Assembly: GCF_900496995.4 (NCBI RefSeq)
Contig: NC_044030.1
Location: 13,761,851 to 13,825,850 of the forward strand
Direction of reading: 5' to 3'
Length of the DNA: 64,000 nt
Origin: Aquila chrysaetos chrysaetos
Lineage: Eukaryota > Chordata > Aves > Accipitriformes > Accipitridae
Shown: positions 23,901 through 37,000 of the stretch, in pieces
How positions within the stretch are numbered: position 1 is the first letter of the stretch
Layout of the letters: each line of letters opens with the position of its first letter
Notes under the pieces: generated by a model
What the model was told of the DNA's origin: nothing
What the model saw: the letters and a program-made list of their open reading frames with translations, nothing else
Databases searched by the model: none
Translations under genes and position numbers: made by a program

Positions 23901-26900
23901 GGAGTGTTTTAAATTAAGCTGCTGCATAAGCTACAGGAAAAAACCAGAAACAAACCACAAACCACTCACCAAGTTAAAAAATGGACTCTTTTTGTGGATG
24001 AAGTAACATCTCTACAAAGTAAAGGTGGCCCAAACCAAGGAGACAAGAAGGGTAGAAAAAGCCATAAAGCCAGAACAGCACTTTCTCTCCACTTCTCAAA
24101 ATAGTCTTTAATTTTTAAAAAATGGGAAATAACGTAAGGAAAGCTTTACCCTTTTAGCACCACAGAAATTTGATGCAGGTTACCTGGAAATTACTTGTCT
24201 TCATCACCTTGCCACGACACAACAGTTTGTAGACAGAAAATGTGGTGTAACCAGAATCATGCAAGTACTTGTTTTCCTTTGACGTGGAGTGTGGAGGGCC
24301 CAGCTGACAAGTCAAGGGTTTTTCAACAGCAGTTCCCAAACTGGTCAGTCCAGCCTACAGCTGTCGAGGTTGCCTAGGACCTAAATGCTGGTAAAAAATG
24401 AAGGCATCTTTCTAGCAGTCACAGCAGAGGAAGAAATAAATAAAGGAGAAGAGAGGTAACTACCAAGACTGCTCTCTCATCTCTCTCAGACAACATACTT
24501 ACTGGGGCTGTCCTCTTGCCAGCCCACTAACAGAATAGCACTGTCTAAGTAGCAACTGTCTTTTAAAAATTGGTTCTATTCAGTTTCGCTCTGAAGAGTT
24601 AACAAAGACGACTTTGGACTGTGGGGGAATTCCAGACCCCACACAAGTGCCATCCTACCAAACAACCCATCTGCAGTGCAAATCAGAACCCTGCTCTGAT
24701 TACATCAGGGTCAATCCAGTCTGGAAAAAGATCATAATCCATTCTTGTCATAAAAACACTTCAGCAGTCTTGAAGAGTACTACATACAGTACTGGGTTAA
24801 ACCGAAACCTGTTCTGAGCTCAGACAGGTATTAAAAGAGTTAAAATTTCTACTTCATAAAATCAATCATATCCCATTTCACCTCTTCTTCTAACATCCAA
24901 ATTGTGAACAGAAAAATAGGTGTGGTACTAACTGCACAGTAGCAGACAAAACTTTTATTTCAAATAGAGGCTTTCACACCCAGAAGTGCCTGTTTCAGTT
25001 AAAAAATGCAGGACAACCAGAATAATTTTTACATTTTAAGCAATGACATAACAAGCAAGGAGTGTAGTGTGGACTCCTCCTGCTTTTCTCTACCAGAAAG
25101 CCTGCATGTTACTTTCTCAACTTCAATCTACCAAATGAAAGTAATTCTCTTCCCCTGTCCTTAGACTATCATGGTATACACAATCATGCCACTGCTACAA
25201 GAGTTTTTCTTACAGACCATTTCTAGTTTATTATTTTAACTTCATGTAGCACCACAGGTAATCAAAACTGACACACCTGCCGAAACAGTGGTGCATCTCA
25301 GGGGTTCACCTTGTAACACCTTGTGGTTTGGGACCTGCAAGAGAGATTTCAGTTGCTTCACGCTTTCAATATACAGGAGTTACACAGCTGATAAATCCTG
25401 CTGCATAACAGCAGCCCAATGGCATACTCATAATAAAAAACTTTTAGTCCCTTCAGTATGTTGTTACATGGTAGGTGTGTGTTTTACATCTGACAATAAA
25501 ATACTGTTATTGGTTTGAATTCCTCTCTCTCCTCATTAGTGCTAAGACTCTGCTATGTCTCTACAAAAGTAACAGTGGCATTTAGGAAAGAAGCTTTAGG
25601 AAAGTTTGCAGCTCCCAGCGTCTCCGGGTCAGGTTATTCTTCAGTCAATAGGAGTACTGGACTAAAAGGGGACTCATTCAGTGAGCCCAGTTTTAGTTTT
25701 TCCAGGAAATCATCAATCTCTCCAGAAACTTGCTAACCTCACTATTAGAAACAGGTGGGGGTTTGGGGCCCGCAGCTGCTTTCTGCTTGCAGCATTCAAC
25801 ATTCACTGTAACCACAATGCTGATACAAATCTATAAAACTAATCTCAATGATGGTTCACAGAAGGTGACTACTAGGCCTCTGAAGTGAGGATGTAGCTGT
25901 TTGGTCAGTGTCTGTCACTGTGGGATTGGGATGAGTAAGTACATAGCACTGCAGCCTGTTGTGGCAGTTTGCCATAGTACCTCTCTTTGCCTAACATGCA
26001 AGTGTTCAGACAGAAACCCAGTTTATTCTGTCAAGGGTCTTAAAGCTGTCATTCCTATAGGGTTTGAAATAAGCTTTACAGTGAACTGGTTCACAGTTTC
26101 AGCACATCAAAAGTTCCTGTGTTCAGATGCTGTCCAAAACACAGTTCTGTCATGTGCTAGCCTGCTCAGTTGCCTGTCGTGTGCTGAGCAATTTGAAAAT
26201 AAGCATTGGCGCCAAAAGCCTAGACCATTTATTAACTGCACTGCATTAAAAGGCACATGCACCAATTCACTAATTCAAGAAGCAATGTCTTCCCATACAG
26301 TCCGAACAATCTCTTACTGAGCAGAGTGAGAAAGGGCTTAGGAAACCCACCTAGCTCTTTCACAGACAGACTTCTGCAAACTCCTAAATAGCAAAACACA
26401 CACTACAAATAGTTCTTCACTCTGGAGTCACAATCTACACAGCAAATTAATTGAATGTCACTGGATTCATTGGAGGTCTTCAAGCAGAAGTCTGAACTGT
26501 ATCTGATGCAGTGTGAAGTGTGAGAATGGATGGTACCCCAAACGCCCCTATGCACACAGCAGACGGAATAGATACAGTCATATTTTCATGGAGCACCATG
26601 AACTGTTCCCAACTAGGAATCTGCCCTGCTGCAGGAACCTATGTAATCACACATTCCTGTCAAGGCTTATGAGAGCCTTCAACAACTTTGTAACTTGATA
26701 ACCCATCAACCACAGAGAGAAGTGTCCCTGTGACCATTTAACATATAATCCTTTAGCCAAGATCGTTAGCAAGGCGGGCTGTTAGAACTGCTGGTAATGA
26801 CAATTTTCATGATGTGACTATCTACCGAGGGGAAACAAAGCTAATCTGAAACACTAACATTTACTGGGGTGGGGCAGAAACTCAAACCAAAGAAGCAGAA

Positions 26901-29900
26901 GCTGGCATGGTTATTACTTCTGGTGTCAAACTGAGTCAATGTCAATACTCTCTGTCCTCACCTTATTTCACTTGTGTTCACAAAAAGTCCACTTGACAAT
27001 AGTGGACTTGACACTTGACAATAATGCTTAACTCCAAAGACATACTAACTGTGTGTGTTAATAACTTTTAACAACTTTTTAAGGGAAAATATATAATTAT
27101 CTCTCTCTCACACTTCTCAACCAATTTCCTAGAAACAAGAGGCTACGCAGTCCAACTGTCTGTCTTGCTTCCCACAATAACTTTCCAAATCATCATCCAG
27201 CTTCAATGATGTTTGAGAGAGCAGTTCAAACCTCAGAATAAATACTGTCCTCCAGAGTTCACAAAATTAGCAGCTGGACAGGGATGAAAACAAGCCTACT
27301 GACCTCACCAAGGAAAAACCTAATCACTCAGCACATGTGGAGTTGAAAATCAGTTACACTACGTCCTCTGTCTCACCTTCTGAAAGCTCTGAAAGCAACG
27401 AGAACAAGTTGGAGAATTGAGTGAAAGGAGGTCAGAAACCAGGCTTCATTAGTTCATGAAAGAAAATTTTAAAAATTATAAACACAACTGGCACATATAA
27501 TTAAGTCTTCACCTCACCATGTCCGGGCAATTCTGCATTAATACTCAGTTAGCAGTCTTCCTACAGTCAGGATGCATTGTTCAAGACATTTTTTACAAGC
27601 AAACTGCCATGCTGAAATAAAAAGGATTTGTCAGCAACACAAAGAAGTTTTCATTACATCAGAACAGCAGTTGCCCTCCACCCGATGTAAATGACCAGAA
27701 AAATTATGTTATTTGTTATTATGAGGATGACACAGGATAGCCTACAGAATCACTGTATGCATATATTGTAAAGTGGAATAATATTAATGCATGTTTGTAG
27801 CCTCTAATACTCATATAGGCTAACATACAACCCAGACTGATTTGTATCTGGCATCAACTCTGTAAGAGAGAGGTCTGTAGCACACATACGGTACTCAGAA
27901 ATCTCAGGTTAAATTGGTAAGGCTCTTAGCTTTTCATTAGTTTGGTTTTAAATGGTTTTGCTCTGTTCTGCATTCTGCAGCCAGTCTCAGGACCAAGTAC
28001 TAGAGATGAGGAGCTGAGACACTTTGCAATATAGCTAATGCTTCCCTCTCCTGCAAAATGGGACTTGTGGCTGTCACAATGAGGCAAGATCCCATGACTA
28101 CTTCAGGTTGCCTTATACACAGCACAGGCTCCTAAACTCAGAATACTAGGTTTGCAGCCTCTTAGTGTCATGTCTCCTTTTAAAAAGGTCCAAAGGCAAA
28201 GGAGACCTGATCCAAATTGTCTGCATCACTCTAAAAGCTAAGAAAATAAACTTTTTTCCTCAGAGACATTACCATGGGAGATCAGCAAGATCAAATCATC
28301 CAAGCCTAAACATATCATCTCAGGTGATCTGAAGGCTGCCTGCTGATGAAAGCAGGTCCTGTTCCTGTGCTAATAGCCACGTTCTTCTGGTAGTCCCTGT
28401 GTGCCAGCACCAGCTCTACTCTGATTAGCCAGTTCAAGGTAGAAAAGCAGGCAAAAAAATTGTCCCCACCCCTGTTCCCTGCCCAGCCTCTCTCAGAGAA
28501 AGTCACAATAGTTTACTGAGCTGAAACAGTCCTAAGGCCAAACAAGAGAAACATGACCAGCACTTTGGGTAGGAGCTAACTATTATATCAATTTGGCTGT
28601 GTGTGGCAAGACTTCACCCTAAGCTCAACATCATCTGTGCTCTATTGGAGGCTTGCTCCCAAGAGTAATTTGACTGACAAAGATCTCTAAAAACACATGC
28701 AGCATGAAACATTTCCTCTGCAGTTGGGGGTAAACAAGTTGGCTGGGTGGAGCTTTCCCTATCACGTTTATTGGATTCTGTGATTCAGGCCTAAGGGTTT
28801 TTCACATGTGAGAGAAGAAATACAGTGGTGTTTGCACTCTTCCCAGAAAGAAACACTACTCAGCAGAAAAACCAAGTGCGTCTCTCCCCTGGAATCTAGT
28901 CTGGCATTTTGGATTCTTATTTTACCACACAAACACACAATTTTAATAAGACCAGCACTGTCGAACTGGTACAAGTGAGGAAGCATTAGGAACCTTGTAT
29001 CTCCCATCACTGTGGACATGCTTTCATGACTGCTATTTTATTGGCTGCCAAGATGACCTTTTTACAGACGGATGAACAATAAGGCTAGTCTAACTGTTTA
29101 TTACAATTGATTGCAAGCAGATGAGAACACTAGAGTCACAAAAATCTAACACAAAAAGTCTGACAATACAGCCAGATGGAAATTCCCTTGGAAAGCCAAA
29201 CAGCCTTTGTAGGGTATTCCACCTCTGTTTTTCTGGTAGGCTATGACCCCTACATTTTCCTTGTGGCAGATACTCCAATAAAGATCAATCGTTTCTTCTT
29301 ATCCCTGCAAGTGTTCCTTCACTTATTCAACCCTCAATAACATGAATGAGGTGAGATGAGTACTTTATAAGCACTTAGATGAGACTGTGGATTTCCTACT
29401 GGAATTGCTGGTCCCTGGCCATAATTTGCTGAAATATTTCTTAAAATACAGGAAAACTAAAAGACACTTTGAACCTAGGCATTACATAGGTGAATTCTGA
29501 TCTGGGATCTGAGTTCCATTCAGTTGTCTCCTAGTCCTTTGTAGCAGACCTATTGCTTCAGCTTTGACCTCTGAAGTTTGTTTTCAGCTCCCTCCTAAGC
29601 CACAAAATTTTCATGTCCTCGGGGGCTTTGGCGCAAAATGGGATTCACAGTCCAGGAAAAGTTCTTTAGCCTTCATTGAAGCATGACAGCCTGTGTGAGC
29701 ACAAGACATTTTGATGCTCACTCTTATTACAGACATACAAAATCTGTAATGGAGTGATTTTAAAAATTATTATTTAAAAAACCAACCAAATAAACCAACT
29801 AACAAACATATTCTAACTCACTAGAGAAAAAATGGTTCTTCCAGCTGTTCCGGGTCCCTTGACCAAACTCCAGAGCGGTGAATAAGAGGAAAGAATGTAA

Positions 29901-32900
29901 CGCAAAGCTTAGAAGAACCTAAAGCACTGAAACAAAAGCATAGATTCATAGCTCCCGATTTGCTCGTTCAAGCCGTTCTTCTCATTCCCACAGGGAAACT
30001 ATTTCCATGTTTGCAGGAATAGCCAGCGATGGGTTAAGAAAGGGTCAGTGTGCGGAGACTGGTCTCAGTGTCGATGGTTTGCACTACAAGGTAGAATGTC
30101 TGTATCTCTTTTACCTCTCTGTTTTCAGGGAAGAAGAGTTTTAATTTAGAAGATGGTAACCTTCATGTGGGTAAAACAGATGTCCTCAAAGTAGGAGAGT
30201 TACAGTATTGTGTAGAGACAACTCAACTTCCCTGGGAACCAATCATTCTTACTTGTCCCTAGATAAGCAGCACAAAGCCAACAGGTCTCAGATCCTTAAT
30301 CATGGCCAAAAGGTTCTTCCACAATGAATATACTCCCTCCTTCACCACCTATAACTAGCTCATCTAGAAGTAACTGTGAACAGGTTTTCCCTTGTTGCCT
30401 CTTCTTTTTTTTCCAGAGAAAACTTCTTCTCTAGTAACACCTAAAAGACTCTTAATTATTGCTTAATCTCCCCTTGAAATGTTAGTATTTTTTTCACAAC
30501 ATACAAATAGCTCATGGATCACTCAGGAAATCACAATGGAAGGAAAGCAAGGGATGACGGGATAAGAGACAGCTCTTCAGTGTATAAACAGAATAAAGCA
30601 GTTTAACAGTCAATCAGATCCAGCTTTGCCATGCAACACTGAGCTGTTTTTCATGTTGCTTTAGTAGAAGAAAGGACTGGTCCTCAGCTGATTTAAATCA
30701 ATGTTGTTCCATTTAATGCAACAGAGCCATGCATATGTACACTAAATTGAAATTCTGTCCTGAGATTTTTACTGTAAAGAATGAGCCAAATTAAAGGTGA
30801 GGTGAATTAAAATTTAATTCTGAACTGAACTATCAAAACTATGGCCAGACATTAAAACCGTGTTCCCAATGGTAAAGCTTTTGGATCAGACTCTGACCTC
30901 CCTGGCATTACTGTATAGACATTCTTAATGCGATTACTCTAGCTGTAACCTAGACATGAATCTGATGTGATTTATTCTCATATGATGCCTTCAATGAACC
31001 CATTTCAGCTCAGCATACATAACTAATCTTTCACTATACACTTCCAGCCATGCATCAAGATCTGATTCAGTCCACTACTTATTTTAATTCTGCTCAGTCA
31101 AGTCTATTAAAGCCAGAATTTTCTGACACTATAACATCTTCAGTTAAAAAAAAATGCTCCACTGCCTTTTTTAACAAAAAAAGTCAGAGAAACATATTTG
31201 CTGCTGCTTTAGACTGTATGTAATGACTACTAAATGCATTCTGTGTCCTGGGATCTTTTTGTGATAGATCTAATTTCAGGAGATCTCATAGTTAACCCTC
31301 TAGTACAAGCTTCACTAACCTTTTATTACACTAAATTTGAATTAGATATTCTGATCTTCCTAACACTACATGTTAACACTACCTGCTAATTACAATTTAG
31401 CTTAAATCCTTTCAATACATGCACAGACTTCAAAAAAATTAGAAAACATATAACAAAGGCAACGCCTCCAACTAAGTTTAGATCCCTTACACACTGGAAA
31501 TCATGCATATCTTAAATGTGCCAAGGAATACAAACAGATACAGGAAAAAAAAAAAACCAAACCCAAGGGAAATGTAATAATCTTGTCTTTAAAAAAACTA
31601 CGAACTGAAAGAGAGTAATTCAATGTCTTACCAAAAGATAACTGCGGCAAATCCATGCATTAAATCTACCATAGCCTTCTTGATTCTCTGTCCAGTCTTT
31701 CAAACACAAAACCATCCTCCCCGCAATTTCATTCATAAATTAATTTCTCTGAAGATCTCTGGGTGTAGGTAATTTATGATAATACCACAATATTACTAGA
31801 GCATTAGCATCAGCAGTAGCAAAACAAGAAGAATCCCCACAGGAGCATTAATATATTAGTAGGGTCCTACAGTATAACTGCTGAAGTCATCCTGTGGCTT
31901 GCTAAAGAAACTGCTTATCCGTAGCAGTCTTTCAGTCTGTCACATTGTAACAGGTCCACCCAAGCATCAACACGATTTTTTTTTTAACAAAATACTTTCT
32001 AACCTCGAGAGTATCTTAAGAGCTCCTCTGCTGCTTACATCAAACATTCCTGAGCGTCAACATTCTCCATATTCTTTTTCAAATATCCCTGTAATTATGC
32101 AGGCTAACTTACATAAGGGCATGTCCCCTGGCTTTCTAAACTCTGTACACTTCAGTGACCAAATCACTTTCATTCACGTTTAGATTTAAATCCTTAAAGA
32201 TTCCCACAAGAAGATAAGCAAATCTGCCTGCTAAATGCCTTGTAACTTTTGTTTATCTTAATATTCAATCCAGTGTTCCTTTTCAATCACCAGTGAGTTC
32301 TCATACTGTGATTACAGGAACTGGTTAAAAGTGCTGGTTAAAAGGAACCATACTAGAGGAAGCCAGCACTACCTAGAAACATGGCACTTTGGTAGTGCAT
32401 ATTCAGGAATGAACCAAGCACTTTCATTTCAAGCCACAGTGCTTATGTAGCACTACCTCAGAACTGTCATCACAAAAGGCTGAGACTGTTTTGGGCACTT
32501 AAAATTAACATGCTGGTGGCTGCCTGCAGTCCTGCTACAAGATAGCCCAAAGCCTTGATATTCAGGAAAGTACACTGGCCAGACACTGGGAGACACATTC
32601 CTGCATTACACTGGCTGGGGTGGTCCTGAAGATAGGAAGGACATTTTGCTACCAACACAAGTAAATTCAGTCTCCTTGAGAACTTGTCTTCACAGGAGGA
32701 GGCTTCAGAACATAAGTTTTCTTACTCTGAAATGTAAGGAATTCCTCTTCTTTATAAAAGCATGCTTTCCTTTACGGCTCTCAAAATTTAGGCTGATTCG
32801 TCAAGTGATGAAGTAGAAGAAAGATTCTCTGAGCAGCAAACTATCAGAGATCTGGGAGAAAGAGTTGTATATAATTCTTTTTTTGCCAACATAGTGATAG

Positions 32901-33290
32901 TAACATATGCCCCAGTAGAGTCAAAGCTTGTGTCAACAACAGGGTTATTTTGCTAATAAAATTTAAGACATTCCCCAAACCAATTTGTCCTACCAAAAAA
33001 GACATTTGTTTTTAAATCAATAAAATTACATCTTGCTTAGAGCACGTATCTGCAGATCTGTTATCTGGGGATGTAATTCTTTTTCACAGTCTTTGCCAAC
33101 TTAAGCATAAAAGTAAAATTTCTCAGCATAAAGCAAGACTGCCTATTCTGGTAAGATTATGAGAAAATGAAATGCCCTTACCAGATTCTAACCTGCTAAT
33201 CTGTCCATGTCCTCTGACTGACCAGATTGACTCACTCTTTTTTCAATTAAATACAGTCAAAGCAGAAATGAGCAAACCTTTGCAACTGTT
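20980..33290. other. 12.3 kb of non-coding DNA upstream of the interferon
   Basis: AT-rich, with stop codons throughout all frames; the longest chance frame is 139 codons at 25901-26320 with no recognisable domain. No LTR or CR1 signature was seen. A small inverted repeat and a 12-bp direct repeat lie at 26985-27023. If the interferon is nested as in mammals, this is intronic DNA of a minus-strand MOB3B-like gene. Confidence 0.55.
26985..27023. repeat. Short hairpin plus 12-bp direct repeat
   Basis: Arms AAGTCCAC (26985-26992) and GTGGACTT (27002-27109 minus 100, i.e. 27002-27009) flank a 9-nt loop. The 12-mer CACTTGACAATA occurs at 26990-27001 and again at 27012-27023. It looks like a small local duplication; no function is claimed. 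Confidence 0.6.
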
Positions 33291-33291
33291 T

Positions 33292-33301
33292 GAAACTGAA
33301 A
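33292..33301 (+). promoter_or_regulatory. IRF/PRD-like element GAAACTGAAA
   Basis: This matches the GAAANNGAAA core bound by interferon regulatory factors in virus-inducible promoters. It sits 48 bp upstream of a TATA box and 200 bp upstream of the interferon start codon, the usual placement for such an element. Function is inferred from position and motif only. Confidence 0.65.
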
Positions 33302-33348
33302 TAAACAGTAAACCTTGGCAGGATCACAGTTGATAAAAACACAATTCC

Positions 33349-33355
33349 TATAAAA
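33349..33355 (+). promoter_or_regulatory. TATA box of the interferon gene
   Basis: TATAAAA lies about 150 bp upstream of the start codon. With the usual 25-30 bp spacing, transcription would begin near 33380 and leave a 5' UTR of about 120 nt, reasonable for an intronless interferon. Confidence 0.6.
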
Positions 33356-33402
33356 TGAGTAATACTCAGCATGTCATACTGAGGAAATAAATTCAGAGAC
33401 AT

Positions 33403-33412
33403 GAAAGAGAAA
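33403..33412 (+). promoter_or_regulatory. Second GAAANNGAAA match (GAAAGAGAAA)
   Basis: Another IRF-core match, about 90 bp before the start codon. If the TATA box at 33349 is used, it falls in the 5' UTR, which makes it a weaker regulatory candidate than the upstream copy. Confidence 0.4.
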
Positions 33413-33500
33413 CATGTGAACACAGACAAGACAACCAAGAAACTGCAAGCTTACAGATCTGCGAAAAGGCAAGGAAAATAGTGCTGACTACTTCATCACC

Positions 33501-34068
33501 ATGAGCGTCTTGGTTCAGAGAAGTTTACTGCGAGTTTGCATTACATTGGCATTGTACATCAAAATCTCACATCCAGTTTGCCTTTCCCAAGGAATCAAAG
33601 TGCACTACCACAATATGAACTTTCTGTGCAAAATGGGTAGTTATTTTTCTCAGCAATGTCTCAGTGAAACAACTGATTTCAGATTCCCCGTTGAGATTAC
33701 CAAGGTCACACAGAAGAATGTCACAGTGATCATCTATGAGTTCCTTCAACAGATCTTCCAACTATTTAGCAAAAATCTTCCTGTTGGTGCTTGGAATACA
33801 AGCAAGATTGAGAAATTCCAAAATGGAATTCATCAGCAAATTGAAGAGTTGGAGGTATGTTTGTCAGAAGAGCAATCAAAAGCAAGAAAACAGCTTTCAA
33901 ACATGGATCCTAAAAAGCACTACATTCAGCATGAAAAAGTACTTCCAAAGAATCACCGATTTTCTAAAAAACAAGCAATACAGTCACTGTTCTTGGGAAG
34001 CAGTCCAAATGGAATTGAGAACATGCCTTATAACTTTTGACAGTCTTATGAAAAAACACACGTCATAA
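33501..34068 (+). CDS. IFNK: Type I interferon, IFN-kappa-like, reading frame interrupted by a one-base shift
   Basis: This encodes a secreted antiviral cytokine that would signal through the type I interferon receptor. The start codon has a good Kozak context (ATCACCATGA). Residues 1-26 form a signal-like hydrophobic segment. The first frame then carries DFRFP (residues 59-63), QQIFQLFS in helix C (83-90), AWNTS (97-101) and LEVCL (117-121), all typical of the family. The C-terminal hallmarks KKYFQRI (from 33934) and HCSWEAV (Cys codon at 33988) lie in the next frame and end with a stop at 34066-34068. The canonical cysteines correspond to C27, C53 and C120 plus the CSW cysteine. Read straight through, the first frame ends at 34040 (179 codons) with an unrelated tail and loses helices E-F and the partner of C53. 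The shift lies between 33861 and 33931; the A5 run at 33912-33916 is the simplest site. N-glycosylation sequons are NVT (73) and NTS (99). The kappa assignment rests on family character and inferred synteny; another avian type I interferon is possible. Confidence 0.88.
33861..33931 (+). other. Interval containing the interferon frameshift
   Basis: Upstream of 33861 the conserved interferon sequence is in the frame of the ATG at 33501. From the ATG at 33931 onward it is in the next frame. One surplus base (or two missing) in this interval explains the change. The A5 run at 33912-33916 is the most slip-prone spot. The second A5 run at 33934-33938 lies just inside the conserved downstream frame and is less likely. 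Confidence 0.8.
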
Positions 34069-37000
34069 AGAGGTAACATCTTCTATTTTTGGATTCTTTG
34101 TAAGAATCTGATAATTCTCCCCTTTTTGATAGGTTTTTCATTTCCAAATTTTAAGCATTTTGAAATTGATAATTGGGGCTTGTTTTCAAAAAGCATTCAG
34201 TACTGTAAGTTAAATATGTCGAGTACTCAAATGAAGGGGTACTTGTTATCACTGCTTTTGTAGAAGATAAGCTCTTTAAAAAACAAGTGGATATTGCTCC
34301 TCTGTATTCTCTCTTTGCACTATAAAAAAGTTCCATGGTCTTTCCACAGAATATGCCAATTGTTTTACAACCTGAAACTCTTGCATTTGGACACTGCATA
34401 GATTTTACTTCTGCATTACTTCACTAATGTAGAAAAAAGTACAGGATGCAGACATGCATAAGGAAGACAGACCTTCCTGGAGTCCTGTATGCTGCAAAGA
34501 TCTTAATTTACAAAACAGATGAGAATTAAACACGCCTTGCACCTCTTTAAACTCAGAAATAATGATGGGTAGACCTTCTGAGCCAGAAAAGTCAATTCCC
34601 AGCTTTGATCCTTATTTTGCAAGTAGACTTATCTCTATAACCTATGGGAATACAAACCCCATCTTTCTATATGGCATATTCGGTAACTACAGCATATTCA
34701 GTAACTACAGCATGGATTTTTAGGATATGTTGGTTCACAACGCTATATAAAATATGTATCTGTTCTATCTGCTTTGAGTTCGTAAGCAGACAAGATTAAT
34801 CAGAAAATATTTACTATATGGACAGAGATGCAAACAAATTTCTTCCACTCCTCTCCCACCTTTCTTTCCATCATACAGGCAGTGCCAAGCAGTGCTTCAA
34901 GTCATTATCTTCATCAGTTTAACTGCTACTCAAGAGACCTTGAATACCCTGGGTCTCAGTACCACTCCCTATATATTAGAAGGCTGGATGAGTTCTGACA
35001 TGGGTTTTTTTCCCACCTCAGATTTCTAAGCATATCTGGTTCCTAAAATATGTTTATCATAAATGGAACATGTTGAATTGGAATGTAAGAGGAAAAGAGT
35101 TAAAATATTTCTGTGACTATATGGGACTGCGCAAGAAAAAGGGAGTATTCTGAAGAGAAAAAATTCAATGTGCTGTTACCTTTACCTGAGCACAGAATCT
35201 CAACATTTTGCCTGAGAAGCCTGAGGGCTGGAGAGCAACTTTAGTCCCATGTCCTTCCTTTATTTAAATGGAATATATATCTCAAAATCCCTTCCCACTT
35301 TGCAGGGGTGGAAGGAAAACTAATTCTGCATGTAGCAATCCTAATGGAATGGTATTATTCCCAATCCCAGGAGTGCAACAACAGGATACTTACAACTGCC
35401 TAATTTTAGGCATCTAAATTAGACATTGAGCTAAGGAGATCAGGACCACCCACTTCGCTCTCACACACCTCTATTTTACAGAAACGGGGGAGGAGAGAAT
35501 GGGTTTCAGACTTCTGAATATAAGCCTACTGTCAATCACCAAGGTAAAGAGCCCAGTTATTAACTGGTTGTAACAAGGGAGCTTAAGATCAATCTGTCAC
35601 ATAGTTAAATTCCCAACAACCTCAATCAATCTCTGGAATCCCTGTTTTGTTAACTGAAACACTTTGCAACTATGTTGACACCATAGTGGCATTTAATGGC
35701 AGCAAAACACGTCCAACCACATTTAATTCTGAATAATTTTTTTTTTTAATTTGCTGCTTTTAATGTAAAACTGTGGGGAATTAATATAGCCCAATTTTGG
35801 ATACCCAACTTGAGGAAGTTCCTAAACTGAAGCCCATGAACTTCAGGTTTCCGTATGCATAATGCATCATGCAAGATGAGGTCAAGTTGTATCTATGTAC
35901 CTATGTCTATGCCAGACATAATTCTCGTTGCTCAAATCTCCACTTGGATTGCAGTCTCTGAAAAGCCAAGAGTCAGCACACACTTTAGCAGATATGACTG
36001 GACACAACCTTACACAGCCTACTAGATTCCTTCAATTAATGGGATTCATGGCATCACAGCATATTTTGGTTACGTAATGACAGCACCATGAGCAAAAGCC
36101 CATCCCTGGACAGTGTGGACACATTTGCTTCCTCCATCTGCTCTTCTGGGGAGGCACCTTCATGCATCTAAAGCAGATATGCCTAATAATTCATGCATGT
36201 TTCACTGTCCATTATGACTCCCATTTCAAGAGGCAGCGTTTTGGGGTTTTTTTTGAAAGAAGGAAATAGAGAGGTTGTAAAGCCATACACTCATTAGGTG
36301 ATAATTTGGGGTGTCCAGGTGAGCTTAACTGACTGATGTCAGCGAAGCATTTATAGGGAACAGGTGTTTAAGAACTGCCTATGCTTTCTTTCTGCAAAAA
36401 ATTCTTTGCTTTTACAAGCTAAAGTTAATTATATCTTACAGAAGAAAAAAAGAAGTTACTGTGGACAACACTTTTTTCACATTTCCTGTCTGGAATTCAG
36501 GGTTACCTCTCAGTGAGGATACATACGCAACTTTCTATTCCTATGAAAAGAGTTGCACTGTCTGAGTGCATGGTCTTCTACTATTTGAAGTCAAATAACT
36601 TTAAATCTTGACTTTTTCCCTTACAGGAGTATTTAGAAATTAAGTACTGCGCTTTTCTATGAAAAATTCTAGACTACTGTTGTTACATGTAACTTTTACA
36701 ATTAACACTTTTGTGACTTTTTATGATTATTGTAACTGGAGACCCAAAGAAACAAAAATAAGTCTACTTGTTCAAGTTTTTTTAGATTGTTGGTTTTAAT
36801 ACCACTGTGGATACACACCACTTCAATGTCTACCTTATCAAGCACTCTATTACCATGTCAGTGGGTAACTCCATACAAGAGCAAAGGGAAAAAAGACACC
36901 AAAATAAGAAAGTAAAAATTATATTCTAAGACTCTTAGAATTAGTACAGAGATTCAAAGTCACTTAAAATATCTTATAAGAAAAAATTTGACTACGTTTC

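Noticed and set aside
25901..26320. 139-codon open frame
   Set aside because: The longest frame in its region, but it has no domain, signal peptide or similarity that I recognise. It is compatible with chance in 64 kb of six-frame sequence.
33855..33929. Possible mini-intron in the interferon (GAG/GTATGT donor at 33855)
   Set aside because: The donor looks good, but the nearby acceptors that would join the correct frames leave introns of only 13-16 nt. The acceptor at 33929 keeps the wrong frame and would remove the conserved cysteine C120. A simple frameshift fits better.
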